64,000 bases of DNA from Epiperipatus broadwayi (GCA_028023455.1 JAQFVV010006275.1:937279-1001278), one strand, 5' to 3'. Shown: positions 11,423-23,935, counted from the first letter of the stretch. Notes: generated from the sequence alone by a model not told the origin. A program made the numbers and translations.

Positions 11423-11774
11423 TTAGAAACTAGACCTAAACACTAACTCCAAGTGTTTATGCAAAACGTTTTTATCAGTTTGCAAGCATGAATTTTTTAG
11501 ACATGTTAATGTCTTCAAACTCAGCTTATCAAACCATATAGCTGTATGGGTCTGGTATCAGTTCAGTTTCTCCACATAGTCAAAGCTTCTGCAATCTATA
11601 TCATTGCAAGAAAACTTTAAAGGTACATTTATGAAAAAGAAAAACAAGTTTTATATATGTAAAACCTGCTATTGCTTGTATTAATGATCAATAGATGGAG
11701 CTTTACCAAGACCTCCAAAACAAGCGTATTCTGTTTACATAAACGTCAGAGTTAATATTCACTCTTTCAGTTTG

Positions 11775-11834
11775 CTCCACCCTCAGATCAGCTGATTTCA
11801 AGCTGATTTGCTCTCATCAGTGAAGGGATAGGAG
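11775..11834 (-). ncRNA. Type I hammerhead ribozyme, unit 2
   Basis: Identical in all paired and core positions to the copy in unit 1, exactly 412 bases away. A transcript across both units, read on the minus strand, would be cut twice and release a 412-base RNA. Confidence 0.8.
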
Positions 11835-12232
11835 TTAGAAACTAGACCTAAACACTAACTCCGTTTATGCAAAATGTTTCTGTTTGCAAGCATGAATTTT
11901 TTAGACACGTTAATGTCTTCAAACTCAGCCTATCAAACCAGATAGCTATATGGGTCTGATATCAGTTCAGTTTTTCCACATAGTCAAAGCTTCTGCAATC
12001 TATATCATTGCAAGAAAACTTTAAAGGTACATTTATGAAAAAGAAAAACAAGTTTTATATACATAAAACCTTTGACTATGTGGAGAAACTGAACTGATAT
12101 CAGACCCATATAGCTATCTGGTTTGATAGGCTGAGTTTGAAGACATTAACATGTCTAAAAAATTCATGCTTGCAAACTGATAGAAACGTTTTGCATAAAC
12201 GCTTGGGGTTAGTGTTTAGGTCTAGTTTCTAA

Positions 12233-12292
12233 CTCCTATCCCTTCACTGATGAGAACAAATCAGCTTGAAATCAGCTGATCTGAGGGTGGAG
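12233..12292 (+). ncRNA. Type I hammerhead ribozyme, inverted copy
   Basis: Same motif on the plus strand: CTGATGA, GAAA and the ATCAGCTGAT stem III palindrome are intact. One base in stem II differs (GAAC in place of GAGC), which breaks one pair with GCTT. Confidence 0.72.
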
Positions 12293-12505
12293 CAAAATGA
12301 AAGAGACAGTGAATATTGACTCTGACGTTTATGTAAACAGAATATGCTTGTTTTGGAGGTCTTGGTAAAGCTCCATCTATTGATTATATATATATATATA
12401 TATTGTGCCATTACAATTTAATCACTAGATAAATTTATAGTAATGTGCATGTAGAAAAGGTAAACCAAAAATCATCATCACAATTTTATATAACCATAAA
12501 AGAAG

Positions 12506-12533
12506 CTGTAGGGCATCCAAGTTCAAACCCTAC
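12506..12533 (+). mobile_element. Possible SINE remnant (T-arm/B-box-like)
   Basis: AGTTCAAACCC at 12520-12530 resembles a pol III B box and is framed by TAGGG and CCCTA. No A box is visible at the usual distance upstream, so only a fragment could remain. Low confidence. Confidence 0.25.
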
Positions 12534-12539
12534 CAGATC

Positions 12540-15314
12540 AAAATTCTAAAAGCTTTAAACCGAGAAAGAGTGGGACAACAATTATATGCTTTATTTGTTT
12601 GTGTGTTGATAGAAAGGTAATACACACATTTAAACTATTTAATATTTAAATTTTCTGTTAAAAAGCAAAGTTATAATGCATACATATAGGCAATGTATGT
12701 GTAAATTATTTAATTGTTTTATATTTCAAATATTCAACATTTTAACTTTCTTTAAAACTAAGCTATGCTTGATCAATTCTAACATTTTATTCTATACTTC
12801 TATTTTGCTTTTCTTTAATTATAAGTGGGATTTAAAAGTTACAGATTTAATTAAATAATTGGGTTATAATTACTAAGCTAGCAATTATATTATTTAATGT
12901 TAGTTTATGAATGATTTGAAAGAATGAAGGATGTGTGTACATTACATACAGAAATTTACATTTACTAAATATTGAAAGAAAAGGAAGTATTAAATCTGTC
13001 AAATTATTTTTTTTGTACAATTTTTTGTTAAAAGAGGAAATCTGTTTAATCAGATATCGATCTTTGTAGCAATTTTTTTTTTGTAAATGATTGTTTCACT
13101 TTGGGAGCTTATAATGGGTGAGAACTCTAATTTTGAAATTGTCTTATCTCAAGATCTAAAGAAGGAAGCTCAAAGATTTGAAATGTTACCTGGATGTTAA
13201 AAAAAGAAAAGAAAGGAAATAAGGATTGAGTCTATTTTTTTTTTTAAACAAAAGTGTCTGGAAAAAGGATTAAACTTTTCAGTTGAAAAATAATTTAGTT
13301 GAAAATAAATTAGAGATCTAATTAAAACAAATTTGTCCAAAAATAGCAAGTGATGCTATCTCTGATTGGTTAAGTTAGCTAAAAATTGGATATAAAAAGC
13401 TGTCTTGAATTATTATTATGATTATTGTTTATGATTCAGATTATTAAACTATCCAATTGAATGCTGAAAATATAAGAAATGTCTGGCTAGAAAAATTATA
13501 TGTATGTCCCATCGGTTCCGGACCATCTGGGGAAGCTGCACATCACATAGGAAAGAAAAGATGTGTGTCTAAAATAATATTCTACACCTTTCAACTGACC
13601 AGAAAATAAGATGTTTTAATAGAAGGAAGAAAGCATTCACCTGCATTCAAAGAAGATGAATTAATCTACTGATAAATATTAATCATCAAGTCCAATTAAT
13701 TGTTACAACAACTGATTTTAAACTCAAGAAAATTTATAAATGTGAAAACAACTGCTGTATTTCATACACATGCTTGACAGGAAGAGAAGAAAAATTAATA
13801 TAATGATTTCCAAATTATCCACTAAAGCAAATAACCTCAATAGAGTCACCATCATCAAATAGTTATACACCTCAAGAAAGAGATTGTTCCCAGTAAAACG
13901 GAAATGGTAGCTGCAGAAATATAAACATTATACAAGACAAGTTTGAACCCTTGGAAATTCGCCACAAATAAAAGATCGGTAATATGACTTTTTATATCTA
14001 TTTTCTTTATGATATCAGTCTTAAGAAACATTTTAGCAATAAAGTGGTATATTTTATTTAAAGAACCTTTAAAGACTATTCAGATCGATTAAAACAAGAA
14101 TGTCTTACTAAAAATAACTTTGAGCTTCATAAATTATCTTGAATGTATGAAAATTATTTGTTTATTAATTTTACAGTTATGAAAAATATTAATGTGTAAA
14201 ACAATTTTTTTTATGGTATTATGATTTTAGTTTTAACTAATATATTATTATTTTGTTTTAAATAATATTTTGTTATCATGGATAAAACACCACATACATA
14301 TTGATGTTTTTATATTTATAATTGCGAGGAATGAAATAATGAGTAGTATTAGAATATTAGATTATTTTGTTTCAAGTTAAGTGTAGCATTTCAGAGGTAG
14401 AAGAACGGGGGAGGAGATAATGATTTAAAACTCTTTTCTAAAACTTGCTCTTTCAATTCTACTAACATATTTTTTTTACATTCTATTTACATGTTAGATT
14501 TTTAAAGTATGTGTGCTAATGAGCAGATAATTTTTTTTTTTCTTGAAATACTTTTCTCATGGAGTGAAAATCATGGTCAATGTGACGTCCAACTTAATAC
14601 AAAATACATTTGAAGGGAAAGGGGGAAGAACTTAAAATTAATCTGAGGATTGTTATATAATCAATTATTATTATTATTATTATGTCAATTTTCATATTTA
14701 TCTAGAAATTTTTCTGTATATGTTAGAAATGCAGTAATAAATATTAGTTTGTTTTATTAAACGAGGCATATATATTTCATTAAGTGTAGTCTTTGTTAAG
14801 TGTGATTATTCATCATCATCAATGGCTGAATATTAGTTATTTAAGATATAAGTAAATATGCTAAAATTAAGCAATAATTATGAATTTCTTTATAAAAATT
14901 AGTTTTATGTTTAGGCTTAGTCCTAGAGCTGTAGTTGAAACCCTTGTCATTATTGTTATTATTATCATCATCATCATCGTCATCAACGTTTTAATTAATG
15001 AGCTGTTTAACTGTTTAAAGGCCATAAATAAATATTGATTTTATAATATTTAGTGATCTCTTAGTATTATTATAACCACATCCCATCATCTATTTCATGC
15101 AAGGATGAGTGAATTGCCATCCTAAATTAGTTATATATAATCTGAGCTAGTGAACTTATAAAAATATTGAAACACATTTGTTATGGTAAGATCTGAGAAA
15201 TGATTTATGTTCAATGAACTCCACTGTGGTTTAAAGATATTTTACTTTTACCTAACTATTAGTGCTTATAGTGATATGGCTCAAAAAGCAAAATCTCTCA
15301 TTTTTATTAGAAAT
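12540..15314. other. AT-rich DNA, nothing recognised
   Basis: It contains short microsatellites such as (TTA)n near 14663-14684 and (ATC)n near 14967-14988. A slightly more complex stretch at about 13490-13980 has no open frame or domain. No gene is supported. Confidence 0.5.
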
Positions 15315-15412
15315 AAAGTACCAAAAAGGGATTCAAACCCGGTACATGTGAAAGGTTATCAGATATAACTGTGTCTAGATTCAGATAATCTAGTGGCGCC
15401 CTGCTAGACCAT
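15315..15412 (-). mobile_element. tRNA-derived SINE remnant
   Basis: On the minus strand, TGGTCTAGCAGGGCG (15411-15397) fits an A box and GGGTTTGAATCCC (15340-15328) fits a B box, at a spacing typical of tRNA promoters. A 6-bp hairpin (CTAGAT/ATCTAG) with a 7-base loop sits in the anticodon position. No acceptor stem pairs, so it is not a functional tRNA. Confidence 0.5.
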
Positions 15413-17735
15413 ATTCACTTAGTATTTGTTTAAACATGCACTTAACATCAAACCAAGGATTGAAAGTGGATAAAACCTACTGCCTGTATACCTGAGTTAT
15501 ATTTTATTGAATTACTAGTGTACTCACTTCACGTGATTTCCATATACCTGAGTTATAATATTTGCTCATAATTTGCTTATAATTTTTGATATTTGAACTC
15601 CTTCACTTATATGGTAATAGTTATATTGTAACCATCTATAATTATTTGAGCGACCTCTTTATTATGTTACAATATATATATAAATGAAAGTACATTCTCA
15701 AAAATCAAATCTATTGTAATTGCATTGGCTGTATTTTTTTTTTTGTTTCATAGCAATGAACTATAGTTGTCCTAGATGTTTTAGTACAATTGTAGAATGA
15801 AATATTCAAGGATTAATGATTTCTGGATTAATTACCAGCTTGAATAATATAAACGAATAAAAGGGAGCTATTAGATGCATTAATGCATTAGTACCACCTT
15901 TGAATGCTAAGTTCTCATTGATAAAAGCAAAAGCCAGAACTATTTTCAAGATGTTTGTATTATATTACCTAATGTCTATTGATTTACTCAAGCTTACAGT
16001 AGATTGCCTCAAAATAGTGATGAGACCTGCTTTAGGAAACAAACAAAAGATCTCAATATCTGCACTACTCTTATATTGTTCTTCTCAACTTTTCACTTGA
16101 ATGCTCTCCCAAGTAATCGATGGTAGGATTAATTTTATGGCTTATAAATTAAAAAATGAAGAAACAATAGTCATTATTCTCTTATAAGGGAGAGATGATG
16201 CCTCACATATAGTTAGTTGCTGAAAAATATTAGCTAGAATTATGGCAAACTTTCAATTAGTCATAAAACTATTAATATATTGTGTCAAAAAAAATAGATT
16301 TTCAGTTATTAGCATCACTGTGGTTGACCAAGAAGTTTGATAGATGCAGAAATGTCAGCTTGGATATTGCTCACATAAATCATTATGAAAGTTGTCATTA
16401 CAAACAAATGCTTCATTGTATTTATTTGATGCATATGGCAAACTATTACCATTGATGACCCAAATATTCTTACTTAGTTATAGTACTCTGTTGCCTAATT
16501 ATTCTCTATATCCTCTGGGCAAAGAATGTATATTTACATATTAAAATGAAAAAGGACCTTTTGTTATGTTTTTTAAATTTTATTTTAGCTTTTTAATTAG
16601 GCTTTTTGAGCAAAAAACATTAAGTCTTCAATTCTGTAAGATAACTCAGGTTGAATTATTTTTAATATTTAACCACATAACAGATAAAAAAAAGTAGCAC
16701 TTACTGTATTGAATGCTGAATTCATTCTCAGAAATTTCCACAATCTTCAAAAAGAATTTTCAAAAACTATTATGTCTTTAGTCAATTTTAATTTTCATAA
16801 CAATATTTGTAAAACATTTTACAGTCTCAGTGGATTAACTGTAATTCATGAAATAAATAAAAAATCATTAGTTAAAACTCTTGTTCTTACCAGTGCATAA
16901 AAACACTTCAGAGATAGTGAAGGTGTCTTTGCATAGGACGACTGGATCTTCTTGCAAACAAAAAATCAAAGACTTCTAACATTAACAATGGTAATACTTA
17001 AAAGATTGGAACTTCAAATTTTATGTTAATATTGAATCAACACAATTAAGCTGGCAAATTATCATTTTGAAACCTACAGTTTATACTGAAGAAATTCATT
17101 TGGTCATCAAAGTTTTTTATAAATATCTTATATTGAGATTGTATTAGTATCTACTAATTTATTCATTTTTTGCTAGAATTTTAGTTTGAATATATTACTT
17201 TCTGCCATTACTGCTTGATTAAACAATAAAGTTTATGAACAATAAAAAAAAAAAAGCTATGTTAGGTTACTAAAAAATTTTGTCTTTTAATTCTCATGAT
17301 GAAATAGCCAAATGTGACATGACTTTAAAATGGCCGATTTATAGCTCTTTTGGAAATTAAGGTTTTTCTTAGTGCTTTTTCTTCTTGTTAAATGATAGAT
17401 ATTAATTTTATGTAGACAAATTTGTCTCCAACTCATTGTAATTTAAAGCAAATATATTTTCTATTTATGTTTATGCCATTTGTTATTTTGTGCATGAATA
17501 TAACACAAGAAGATGTCACAATTGTTCATGTCTAGACAAGCTTAGTTGTATGCTCTCTGGTTTTATGTTTCAAAGATTATTTATTTATTCTTTGTAAAGA
17601 AAACATTGGTTACACTTATTTACTTTTTTTTACATCATTAATTAAATCATAGACACATATACAACAAATCAATCAAAAAAACAACAACAAAATAGATATT
17701 ATTATTGAGGCAAGTGTGTCATGATATAGCTTTGA
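15413..17735. other. AT-rich DNA, nothing recognised
   Basis: No domain, repeat unit or RNA gene is seen. The short open frames at 15900-16100 and 16709-16900 have no recognisable similarity and no coding context. Confidence 0.5.
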
Positions 17736-19073
17736 AGATTGAGAGTCTCGACCAGGTTTCTATATATACCTTGTATTTTGAAATTTTTTATCTCTTTCTC
17801 TTATTGTTTCTAGCTTATTTCTAAAAACAATTAGTGATCTTTTTGAACTATTTTCATAGACACATATGCATCTTGTGCACTATATAGCATAGAGAATAAA
17901 GATATTAGCATGTACATTCAAAAAAAGATTTACCAAATTCCTTAAACATATATCCAATATTTATATTTTTATTCTTAAATATGACTGGTATTTCTACCCT
18001 AATCTGGTCAAAGCTGGGACATGAGAAATAAATGTGAGATTGGGTTTTGGGCTCCCTTTTATTGACTGAATCTGTCTTTTATATTTTTAAAAAAAAAAAA
18101 AAAAAAGGTAGGTAATGCTTCTAAGTTAATGTTAACCATAAAATCAAAAAATTTAGGCTCAAGTGAGCAATGTCTAAATTTTTGACATAATTATTTATTT
18201 GTAAGTTCAAGTATAGAATTTTTGTGGCTGGGGGAAAGTAATAAATATACTTCCCAATATTGATATTTATCCTTTGAGGAAATATAGACAAGATTTTGTA
18301 TTTCTAGGTCTAAGTCTCTGTGGCCTTTAAATATCTTATAAGTGGAAGTGATCTACCTGTTGGTGTGATTTCTATGTAAGGAAACATCTCAGTATATCTT
18401 GAGGTATTAAGTGGTTTTTGTATTTCAAATACTTTAATTGAATGTAAACCCAGACCATTGCTTGCCAATGGAGCTGATTGAAATTGATGAAATCCTTCTA
18501 CCCCAGAGAAGTTTTCTCAGTAGTGTATGACTGTGGATAATAAATTTCTTTATAAATTTTATTATTGGTTTATAATATATCATTCTAATCACAATTAGCA
18601 TGTTGCATAATGAAACTTTGGCACATAGAGAGAGATAAACTTTTGTTAAAGGTTAATTATATATTCTATTTTATTTCTTAGTTGGTTTGAATTATTGTTC
18701 TCATTTGTGTAGGATTTAAATAAAAAGGAAAACCTAAAAAAGGCTGGATTTTCATTTAAAAGGTTCTATAATATTGTGTCCTATGTAAATTTGCCATGCA
18801 TAGTTTGAATTTGTCAGTGCATTGTTTTCTGGATGATAAGAAAATTGAAATATCATCTATCTAAGCAACACACTTAATACTGCTGTTTAAGTCTGCAATA
18901 TATGTGCTTGGCATTTCTTTTTCAATGGCTGCTATTAAAGGGTTTGTGTATATTGAGAAGTGCTCAATGGTGATCCTTGAGGTATAAGAACAATTGAGGA
19001 TAATAAGCTGTGATGTTCATCCATTTATAGTTACATGTATCTCCCTGTTCTGAACCAAATTTGTCAAGACATA

Positions 19074-19598
19074 AAGTATAGGGGATTTGAACTCAGATTT
19101 TCAAGCACCCTTCAACTATCCACACTATCTCATACAACTGATACACATGACCACACACATGTAGAAAAGATAAATAATCACTAATATACGTATTTCTCTT
19201 CTATGTATTTAAATGGATAAGGTCCTATACATTGAGGGGTAAGAGTGTCTTGAGATCAACATTGGCATGGCAGTAATATTGGCATCAGCATGGGATTTGA
19301 GTTTTCATCATCAGATTTTCAATGATATAGATGGCTGAAAATTTGAAGGTTGGAGTAGATTGAAGCCTGTTCATTAAAGTATGAAGATTTGCTATCTTAA
19401 TATAAACTGAACACTGATTATATATATGTATGGGAGATGATAATCTGGACCAACTGATGAGTGCTAGTTTAGCATGAAATACATATATTGGTGATTATTT
19501 ATCTTTTCTACATATGTGTGGTCAGGTGTATCAGTTGTATAAGATAGTGTGAATAGTTGAAGGATTCTTGAAAATCTGAGTTCAAATCCCCTATACTT
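19074..19598 (+). mobile_element. 525-bp foldback element carrying an HHR
   Basis: The ends are exact inverted repeats for over 30 bases: AAGTATAGGGGATTTGAACT at 19074 and its reverse complement ending at 19598. The inverted similarity continues through CACATGACCACACACATGT against its counterpart near 19510-19530, about 110 bases in all. The interior contains AAGATTTGCTATCTTAATAT and a well-preserved HHR. It sits inside a LINE reverse transcriptase, so it inserted after the LINE. Family members occur at 4.8-6.6, 33.0 and 40.9 kb. Confidence 0.82.
19439..19499 (+). ncRNA. Type I hammerhead ribozyme, intact core
   Basis: CTGATGA is at 19454-19460 and GAAA at 19476-19479. Stem II is five pairs (GTGCT/AGCAT) with an AGTTT loop. 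Stem III is ATA-CA-TAT (19479-19486), and A19487 is the predicted cleavage base (AUA triplet). Stem I is CCAA/TTGG, then a loop TGGA/T, then GATAATC (19439-19445) with GATTATT (19493-19499). In sister copies the outer helix is GATCT/AGATC, so pairing is kept with different bases. The 10.1-11.1 pair is G:U. Confidence 0.82.
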
Positions 19599-19835
19599 AC
19601 AATTAAGCTCCAGGTTTGTGAAGAGTGCCTGGTTTTCAAATATCAAAACATGAAGGTCAGCTTTAGGTATACTCGTTTCAGCTAGAGGGTTAATCAGAAT
19701 GTCAATAGGAACTATATTAAACGCAGATTTAATATCCAGCAGAATCACAACAGGTCCTTTTTTTTTTTTTTTACTCTAATGGTGTGTCAACAACAGTTCT
19801 AAATATAAAGGCTGCTTGATTAGTGGATAAGCCCT

Positions 19836-20944
19836 TTTTTGTAAATTGGCATTTAGAGATCGTAGGTTTTAAAGCTAAAAAATTGGGGTCTAAGTAGTGA
19901 TAATTTTATTGGAAGTGTCAGATGAAAAAAGAGGAATTTTTTTCTTTTTTGAAGATGTGCTGTGGGATGAGCGACAACTGCCAAATTTCAATCGTTATCT
20001 ATACCATTTGATTTTTAATACTTTATCTCATTTTCTTTTAGAGCTAAGATATGATTTCTATATTTTACTTAGCAGAACTTTTCTCCTATAAAGGTGAGGA
20101 TTATAGGCATTAAAAGTCAAAATGAAAAACGAATATGGAAGCTAAACGATTGTCAGGTTATTATTAAAAAGCAAAAGATGTCTTCTTTTTTTTTTTTTTG
20201 AGGGATGAATTTATCATTCCTATGAAAGAAAAATATAATTCTTAATAACTATCCATTTCAAACAAATTAATGACTCTACTTTGAATTTTAAAAAAAAACT
20301 TTTAGTTTTAAAATGGATAAATTGATTATTTATTATCAAAAATAATATTTTAATTATTGATTTTACACTAGTTATTAAGTTATAAATTTTAAGTAAATGA
20401 ATTAGTAATCAGATATATTAAATCACTTTATTTTAACTTAATTAACAATAGTACTAAATTATGCAACATGCTTGGGGGGGGGGGGATAATAGATACCAGA
20501 ATTAAATATTTTCACTCTCTTAAAATTTATTTGCTCGATTATTTTAATAAATGACTTTAATTATGCTATATGTTATATGCTCCGATGTTACTACAATGTT
20601 AAGTCAAATTATGCTCTATGCATTTCTTAAATTTCTCTCACTTCTTTTTTTAACTAAAATTCAGTTATTTTAATTAATCACTTGCTCATTTTTCTTTGCA
20701 ACAGGTTTTTAACAAAGTTTTCCTGAATCATGCATTTTTTTTTATCAACTATTATCCAACTTTCCTATTCATCTTTGTGTTTTGAAAAAAAAAAAAGTAC
20801 TATTTTACTAATTCGGCCATTCCAGTGATGATAAATCATTTTTTAAATGACATGTATTAAATTGTTGTAAGATAGTCTGATATATAAAGAATGTGATATG
20901 TCAGGAAGTTATTAAATCATTGAATCGACTTGGTCCTTTAAAAA
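19836..20944. other. AT-rich DNA, nothing recognised
   Basis: It holds a G-run at about 20474-20485 and several poly-T tracts. No gene is seen. Confidence 0.5.
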
Positions 20945-21595
20945 ATAATCTGCAGTAACTTTATTCAGAATTAGCTTGGAGCCATCAAAGCTAAATATGT
21001 CTCAACTCTCAACAGATTTATTTATCAACCTAATACGTTTAGGAGTGAGACTAGTTGATGTATATAAATAGCAAATAATATAAATGCGTGGCTGAATTTA
21101 AACAAATGAAAGTAGCGTAGAGCACAAATACTTTTAATAAATAATATACTTACAATTATTAATATAATATTCTATCTGATATTCTTTTACCTACATTATA
21201 TGGTACCCGTTATATATATATCAAGCTTTTTTTTTACAGTTATAGTTTTTATTTAAATATATTCCTTAAGATTGTAAAATAGCATGCATACATACATATA
21301 AGTCATTATGGTATACTGAAATAATAATATGTTCACGATCAATGAGATCTGACTCAATGTTTCTGCTGATAGTTTAATTTTCAGGAACAAATGCCTGGGT
21401 CGGGATTTCCATTAATGCTTCTTTCATTGCCTCGTGTTATGTTCTTCATTCCAACAACTAAAATGAGTCCTTTCACTCTTGTGGCATTTCTTTTTATAAC
21501 TAACTTCATCCAATGTATTCTGCAGTATAATTGAACATTGGGACATTATGTACCATACTTTAATCTAGTTACTTTCTTTTATGAATTAAATATTT
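20945..21595. repeat. Unclassified dispersed repeat, copy 1
   Basis: It aligns in direct orientation with 25325-25985. Shared blocks include TTATTTATC with CTAATAC nearby, TGCTTC...ATTGCCTC, TTATGTTCTTCATT, TTGTG with ATTTC and TTTTATA, CATCC with TGT, and a TTCTTT..TGAATTAAA end. Divergence is perhaps 25-30%. Neither strand has an open frame. Confidence 0.65.
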
Positions 21596-22089
21596 ATAAA
21601 CTTGTTATAAACGAGTGTTAAGAAAAAGTAAAATAATTTAAATTTAAAATGTACATTGCACTAAGAATGCTTTTGGCAGAACACTGCCAGAATCATAAGT
21701 ATTGTCTACAAACATCTTAAATAGTTTTGGAAATATTTTTAATATATCTTCCATTTGGAAAATAATGAAATTTTACTTTTGTAAAAAAAAATTTCTTTTC
21801 TAATATCTCATGCATTTTGATCATCTATTCCAGAATTTGAATCAGTAAATTTTTTATATATAATCCTCAAATTTTTTGGGTCATTGCCTTTTACTTTTTC
21901 CTATCAACATTTTAATTTGAACTAATATTTATGCTTTTGTTTTTGTTTTGCTTATTACTATGATAGTTGTGGAATTCTGATGTTTTCACTAAGAATAGTT
22001 ACCATTGTTCTCTACTTCTATTTCTTGCACAAAAATTATATTCTTGGTTTTGCAAATTGTTATATATTCACTTCAAGAAACAGTCTTTC

Positions 22090-22198
22090 GTCAAGCATTG
22101 GTGGTTGAGAGGTCAGCACAGCTGCCTTATAAGCAGTTGTCCCAGGTTAGCAGGTTCGCTTCCCAGCCGATGCTATGACACATGAAAAAAAAAAAAGG
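22090..22198 (+). mobile_element. SINE with 11-bp target-site duplication
   Basis: A tRNA-like body follows AACAGTCTTTC (22079-22089), ends in a run of 12 A (22185-22196), and is followed by the same AACAGTCTTTC (22199-22209). A-box-like TGGTTGAGAGGTCAGC is at 22103, B-box-like GGTTCGCTTCC at 22153. The outer bases GCATTGG and CCGATGC can pair as a 7-bp acceptor stem, and a hairpin with loop CTTATAA lies in the anticodon position. The T stem pairs poorly, so it is a retroposed tRNA-like sequence and not a tRNA gene. The exact repeats show insertion by LINE machinery fairly recently. Confidence 0.8.
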
Positions 22199-22209
22199 AA
22201 CAGTCTTTC

Positions 22210-23935
22210 AATGCAATTTATTTTAATATTTCCCTGCTTTTTAATTAATAAATTGGTGAATGCATTTTAGTTTAAATTGTTCCATAATTAATTCATTCAT
22301 ATTTATATGAATTATTACAATCTTAAATCTACATGTAATAAGGTTCATTTTAACTTTAACTGTATATAATTGTAAATTAGTTATTTTATCTTTTCCTTTA
22401 ACTGGTGCCTTTATTTGGCTATCTAATTCAATTGTATTAGTGCTTATAACTTGAGTTTTAATGGGGTTTTTTAAGGAGTGGAATTTTAGGACAGTTAGCT
22501 GTCATTACCTTCCTATCTTAGCTAGACATTAATAAAATTCCAGAGCCAGTTCAGTATATTTCCATGTTAACTTTTTATTCCCAAATTTGCTATTAACATA
22601 AACTATTTTACCTCTGTAGTATCTGTATTTTTGATGGCATAATCAGTGGGCAAAATTTATTTGCATCTAGGAATTTTTTATTTTATCATTGGATTTCTAG
22701 CATGCTCATGTATGTGTTTTTATATTACTTTTAAAACATTGCTTAAATTTCCACTTTCATACCAATAACAACTGTACTTATTTTCACTTACTTTTACCAT
22801 CTTTTGCACTTTATAAAAACTCTATTTAACCATTTTATATAGGTTTTTTTTAGCTCTCATTAATTTATATTTTGTAACACATGATTTTTTTCATTATTAT
22901 CTGCAGCTTTGCTTATTAGATCAGTTAATAATTGTCTGAATCTGTTGTTAGACATTCTCATGATAACTGATTTAGATTTTTTTCCAAAAAAATTCACATT
23001 TTCTTTTATTAATTTTCTTGTTCATAAAAGTAGTCATGCTATTTAGAGTGAGGATCATAGACTGAAATAATCTGTTAGTTTTTTAATTATTTCATAATAT
23101 GGTAGAGATTATCTGGTAGTATTGCTTACACAAACAATTTATTATTTAAATTATTCTCTTTCTTAAAAAACAACAGTACAGCTATTTTTCATTTATTGTT
23201 CTTTATTGCATTTAATATTAAAACTTTGCTATGTGTAACATATATATATTGCACCGATATCTTAGCTGTATATATAATAATTTTTGTCTTAAATTATTGA
23301 AATAAACAATTTCATAAACAATGTAAAGTTTAAAATTGATAATGAATAATAAAATCAATAAGTTGCCCATCAGTAATTGAATTATAAACAAAGAAAAACA
23401 TTTCGTTTAAGATAAATAAATTTATAATAGTCTAAAGAGTTTTTATTATTATTAGTTTAAAACAAAATCCAGTTCGTTAAAAGAAAATAGTCTATAAAAG
23501 TTTAAAGAGTTATTCATATAAGTTAAAAGTTTAATAAAAGAAGTTTAAAGATTTTTTTTAAAAACAGTTTGCTAAAAATCAATTAAATCATAGTTTTACG
23601 TATTGATGAGTAATTGGAAGGGGGAGAGAAATTTTAAAAAGTAAATAAAAGTTAAAATATGACAGTTCAAGAAATAAATCATTGTATAAAATTAAAGGTA
23701 CCCTCTCTTTTCATTTAAACTATTTAAAGAAAGAAAAAAAAAGTAATCTTAAAAATTAAATAATAAGTTGATTTTAGAAATATATATGTGTGTAAATGAT
23801 GAGTGGATTTTAAATATAGCAAAATGTGTGCTTGTTGATAAAATAAATATGTGTGTGTTCAATATTAAAGAATAAATGAAAGTTATAAGTAAAAAGAAAT
23901 TCCCTCAAGGATTGAATATACTAAAAGCTACATAA
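22210..23935. other. AT-rich DNA, nothing recognised
   Basis: Low-complexity A+T-rich sequence with no open frames or repeats that I can relate to the rest of the window. Confidence 0.5.

Larger units (their letters stand above)
11200..12406. mobile_element. Retrozyme-like element: two direct, one inverted HHR unit
   Basis: Unit 1 (11215-11630) and unit 2 (11631-12034) are near-identical direct copies starting ATGAAAAAGAAAAACAAG. A third copy starts at 12035 but stops after about 36 bases and is replaced by an inverted copy (12071-12383). Each full unit holds one type I HHR. The ribozymes of units 1 and 2 are exactly 412 bases apart. The element is bounded by CACAATATATATATAT on the left and its reverse complement at about 12385-12404. 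No protein is encoded. Tandem non-coding units of about 400 bp with one HHR each match the known design of retrozymes, and the added inverted copy matches the terminal-repeat arrangement of Penelope-like elements. High identity between copies suggests a young insertion. Confidence 0.8.
17740..19835 (-). mobile_element. LINE (non-LTR) remnant, reverse transcriptase
   Basis: Read on the minus strand, RT motif A appears as LLDIKSAFNIVP (near 19745-19700), then the turn PQGSPLS (near 18980-18960), then the catalytic block IDDISIFLSS after a stop (near 18865-18830). The C-terminal part includes LLWGRRIS (near 18510), SLEPKFFDF (near 18155) and a terminal zinc-knuckle-like SHIYFSCP (near 18035). 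Stops and frameshifts are frequent. The same blocks, in the same order, occur at 27.06-28.76 kb, so both are copies of one family. The 3' edge near 17740 is a guess. The clade is unassigned; the layout could fit an L1/Tx1-like or CR1-like element. The copy is interrupted by the foldback element at 19074-19598. Confidence 0.75.

Noticed and set aside
22090-22198. Functional tRNA gene with anticodon UAU
   Set aside because: The T stem does not pair, a poly-A tail and target-site duplications are present; it is a retroposed SINE.
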